From: Anaerobutyricum hallii DSM 3353
Lineage (GTDB): Bacteria; Bacillota; Clostridia; Lachnospirales; Lachnospiraceae
Assembly (NCBI RefSeq): GCF_000173975.1
Contig: NZ_ACEP01000101.1
Coordinates: forward strand, 1-48,908
Direction: 5' to 3'
DNA length: 48,908 nt
Shown: piece by piece, positions 48,818 to 48,908 of the stretch
Position numbering within the stretch: the first letter of the stretch is position 1
Layout of the letters: every line of letters starts with the position of its first letter
The notes under the pieces: model-generated
What the model was told of the DNA's origin: nothing
The model's input: only the letters and a program-made list of their open reading frames with translations
Databases searched by the model: none
Program-made: the position numbers and the translations under genes

Positions 48818-48908
48818 TGCCGCAGGCAAGGAGACGCTCCCAAAGAGAGCCGATACCCTATATTTGTGACTTTAGTCGCTGCAGGTTGAATGTTCGCTCA
48901 CCCGCTCG
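48818..48908. repeat. Palindrome E6 with conserved core, cut by the window end
   Basis: A small TTGCC-GCA-GGCAA hairpin at 48818-48830 precedes the left arm AAAGAGAGCCGATACCC-TATATTTGTG (about 48844-48867 onward). Next comes the core start GTGACTTTAGTCGCTGC and GGTTGAATGTTCGCT. The right half lies past the window. The arm resembles the E1 arm and the relic at 3318. It stands after proS, as a terminator would. Confidence 0.7.

Noticed and set aside
1-48908. CRISPR array, tRNA or rRNA genes
   Set aside because: No regularly spaced direct repeats and no T-loop-type GGTTCGAATCC motifs with acceptor stems were seen; the repeats found are isolated palindromes.

Overview
The window is a stretch of low-GC Firmicutes chromosome, most likely from a gut Clostridia of the family Lachnospiraceae (Anaerobutyricum, Roseburia and Coprococcus-like relatives are possible; the genus cannot be fixed from this sequence alone). 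The evidence is the clostridial gene order hprK-murB-rapZ-whiA-HPr-like, a short type-3 prolyl-tRNA synthetase, an oxygen-sensitive 2-hydroxyacyl-CoA-dehydratase-like iron-sulfur protein, strong AGGAGG ribosome binding sites and sigma-A promoters. Almost all of it is core chromosome. No rRNA, tRNA, CRISPR array, prophage or intact transposon was seen.

Layout. 0.2-6.5 kb: cyclophilin, a membrane phosphoglycerol-transferase-like (LtaS family) gene preceded by a coupled 8-codon ORF, a broken alpha/beta hydrolase, a DeoR regulator, and a double-cubane-cluster-type protein. 6.5-13.3 kb: dnaE, pfkA, an iron alcohol dehydrogenase (minus strand) and rpe. 13.4-18.4 kb: a tnpB scrap, mrp, ftsH and uvrC. 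18.5-23.4 kb: hprK, murB, rapZ, whiA and a Crh-like HPr without His15. 23.7-24.5 kb: a zinc-ribbon membrane protein (minus strand). 24.8-32.6 kb: a putative sugar-sensing module (membrane-anchored ribose-type binding protein, sensor kinase with no extracellular domain, LuxR-type regulator, second membrane-anchored binding protein, no ABC permease or ATPase), followed by fruK and fruA. 33.1-36.4 kb: a branching-enzyme homologue that has lost catalytic residues, a HIT protein and a flavin reductase. 37.0-39.6 kb: murA and metK. 40.0-44.8 kb: a pantothenate/CoA operon (panG-like, panB, panC, panD, coaBC) behind a strong promoter and a structured leader. 45.6-48.8 kb: an orphan OmpR-type regulator, an RluA-type pseudouridine synthase and proS.

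The most unusual material lies between the genes. (1) Long, near-perfect palindromes (roughly 70-170 bp) sit at many gene ends. At least five (929, 23367, 44863, 45236 and the truncated 48840) share a conserved core of about 55-70 bp in either orientation, while their outer arms of 23-33 bp pair within a locus but mostly differ between loci. A sixth (23564) has the same layout with a substituted core. (2) A double-hairpin repeat of about 55 bp occurs three times complete (241, 18419, 19877) and once partially (32948), mostly next to promoters. (3) A third family (full palindrome at 18678, hairpin at 29508, solo arm at 24805) lies in the 5' leaders of hprK, fruK and the binding-protein gene. 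(4) A fourth family is built on a 'GAGCGTGTTTGAAAAA' arm, with a 166-bp copy between panB and panC.

Functionally, HprK and the Crh-like protein suggest carbon-catabolite signalling that bypasses PTS phosphotransfer. The sensor module next to fruK-fruA suggests two-component control of fructose or related sugar uptake. The pan-coaBC operon covers ketoisovalerate and aspartate to 4'-phosphopantothenoylcysteine/4'-phosphopantetheine, apart from pantothenate kinase, which is not in the window.
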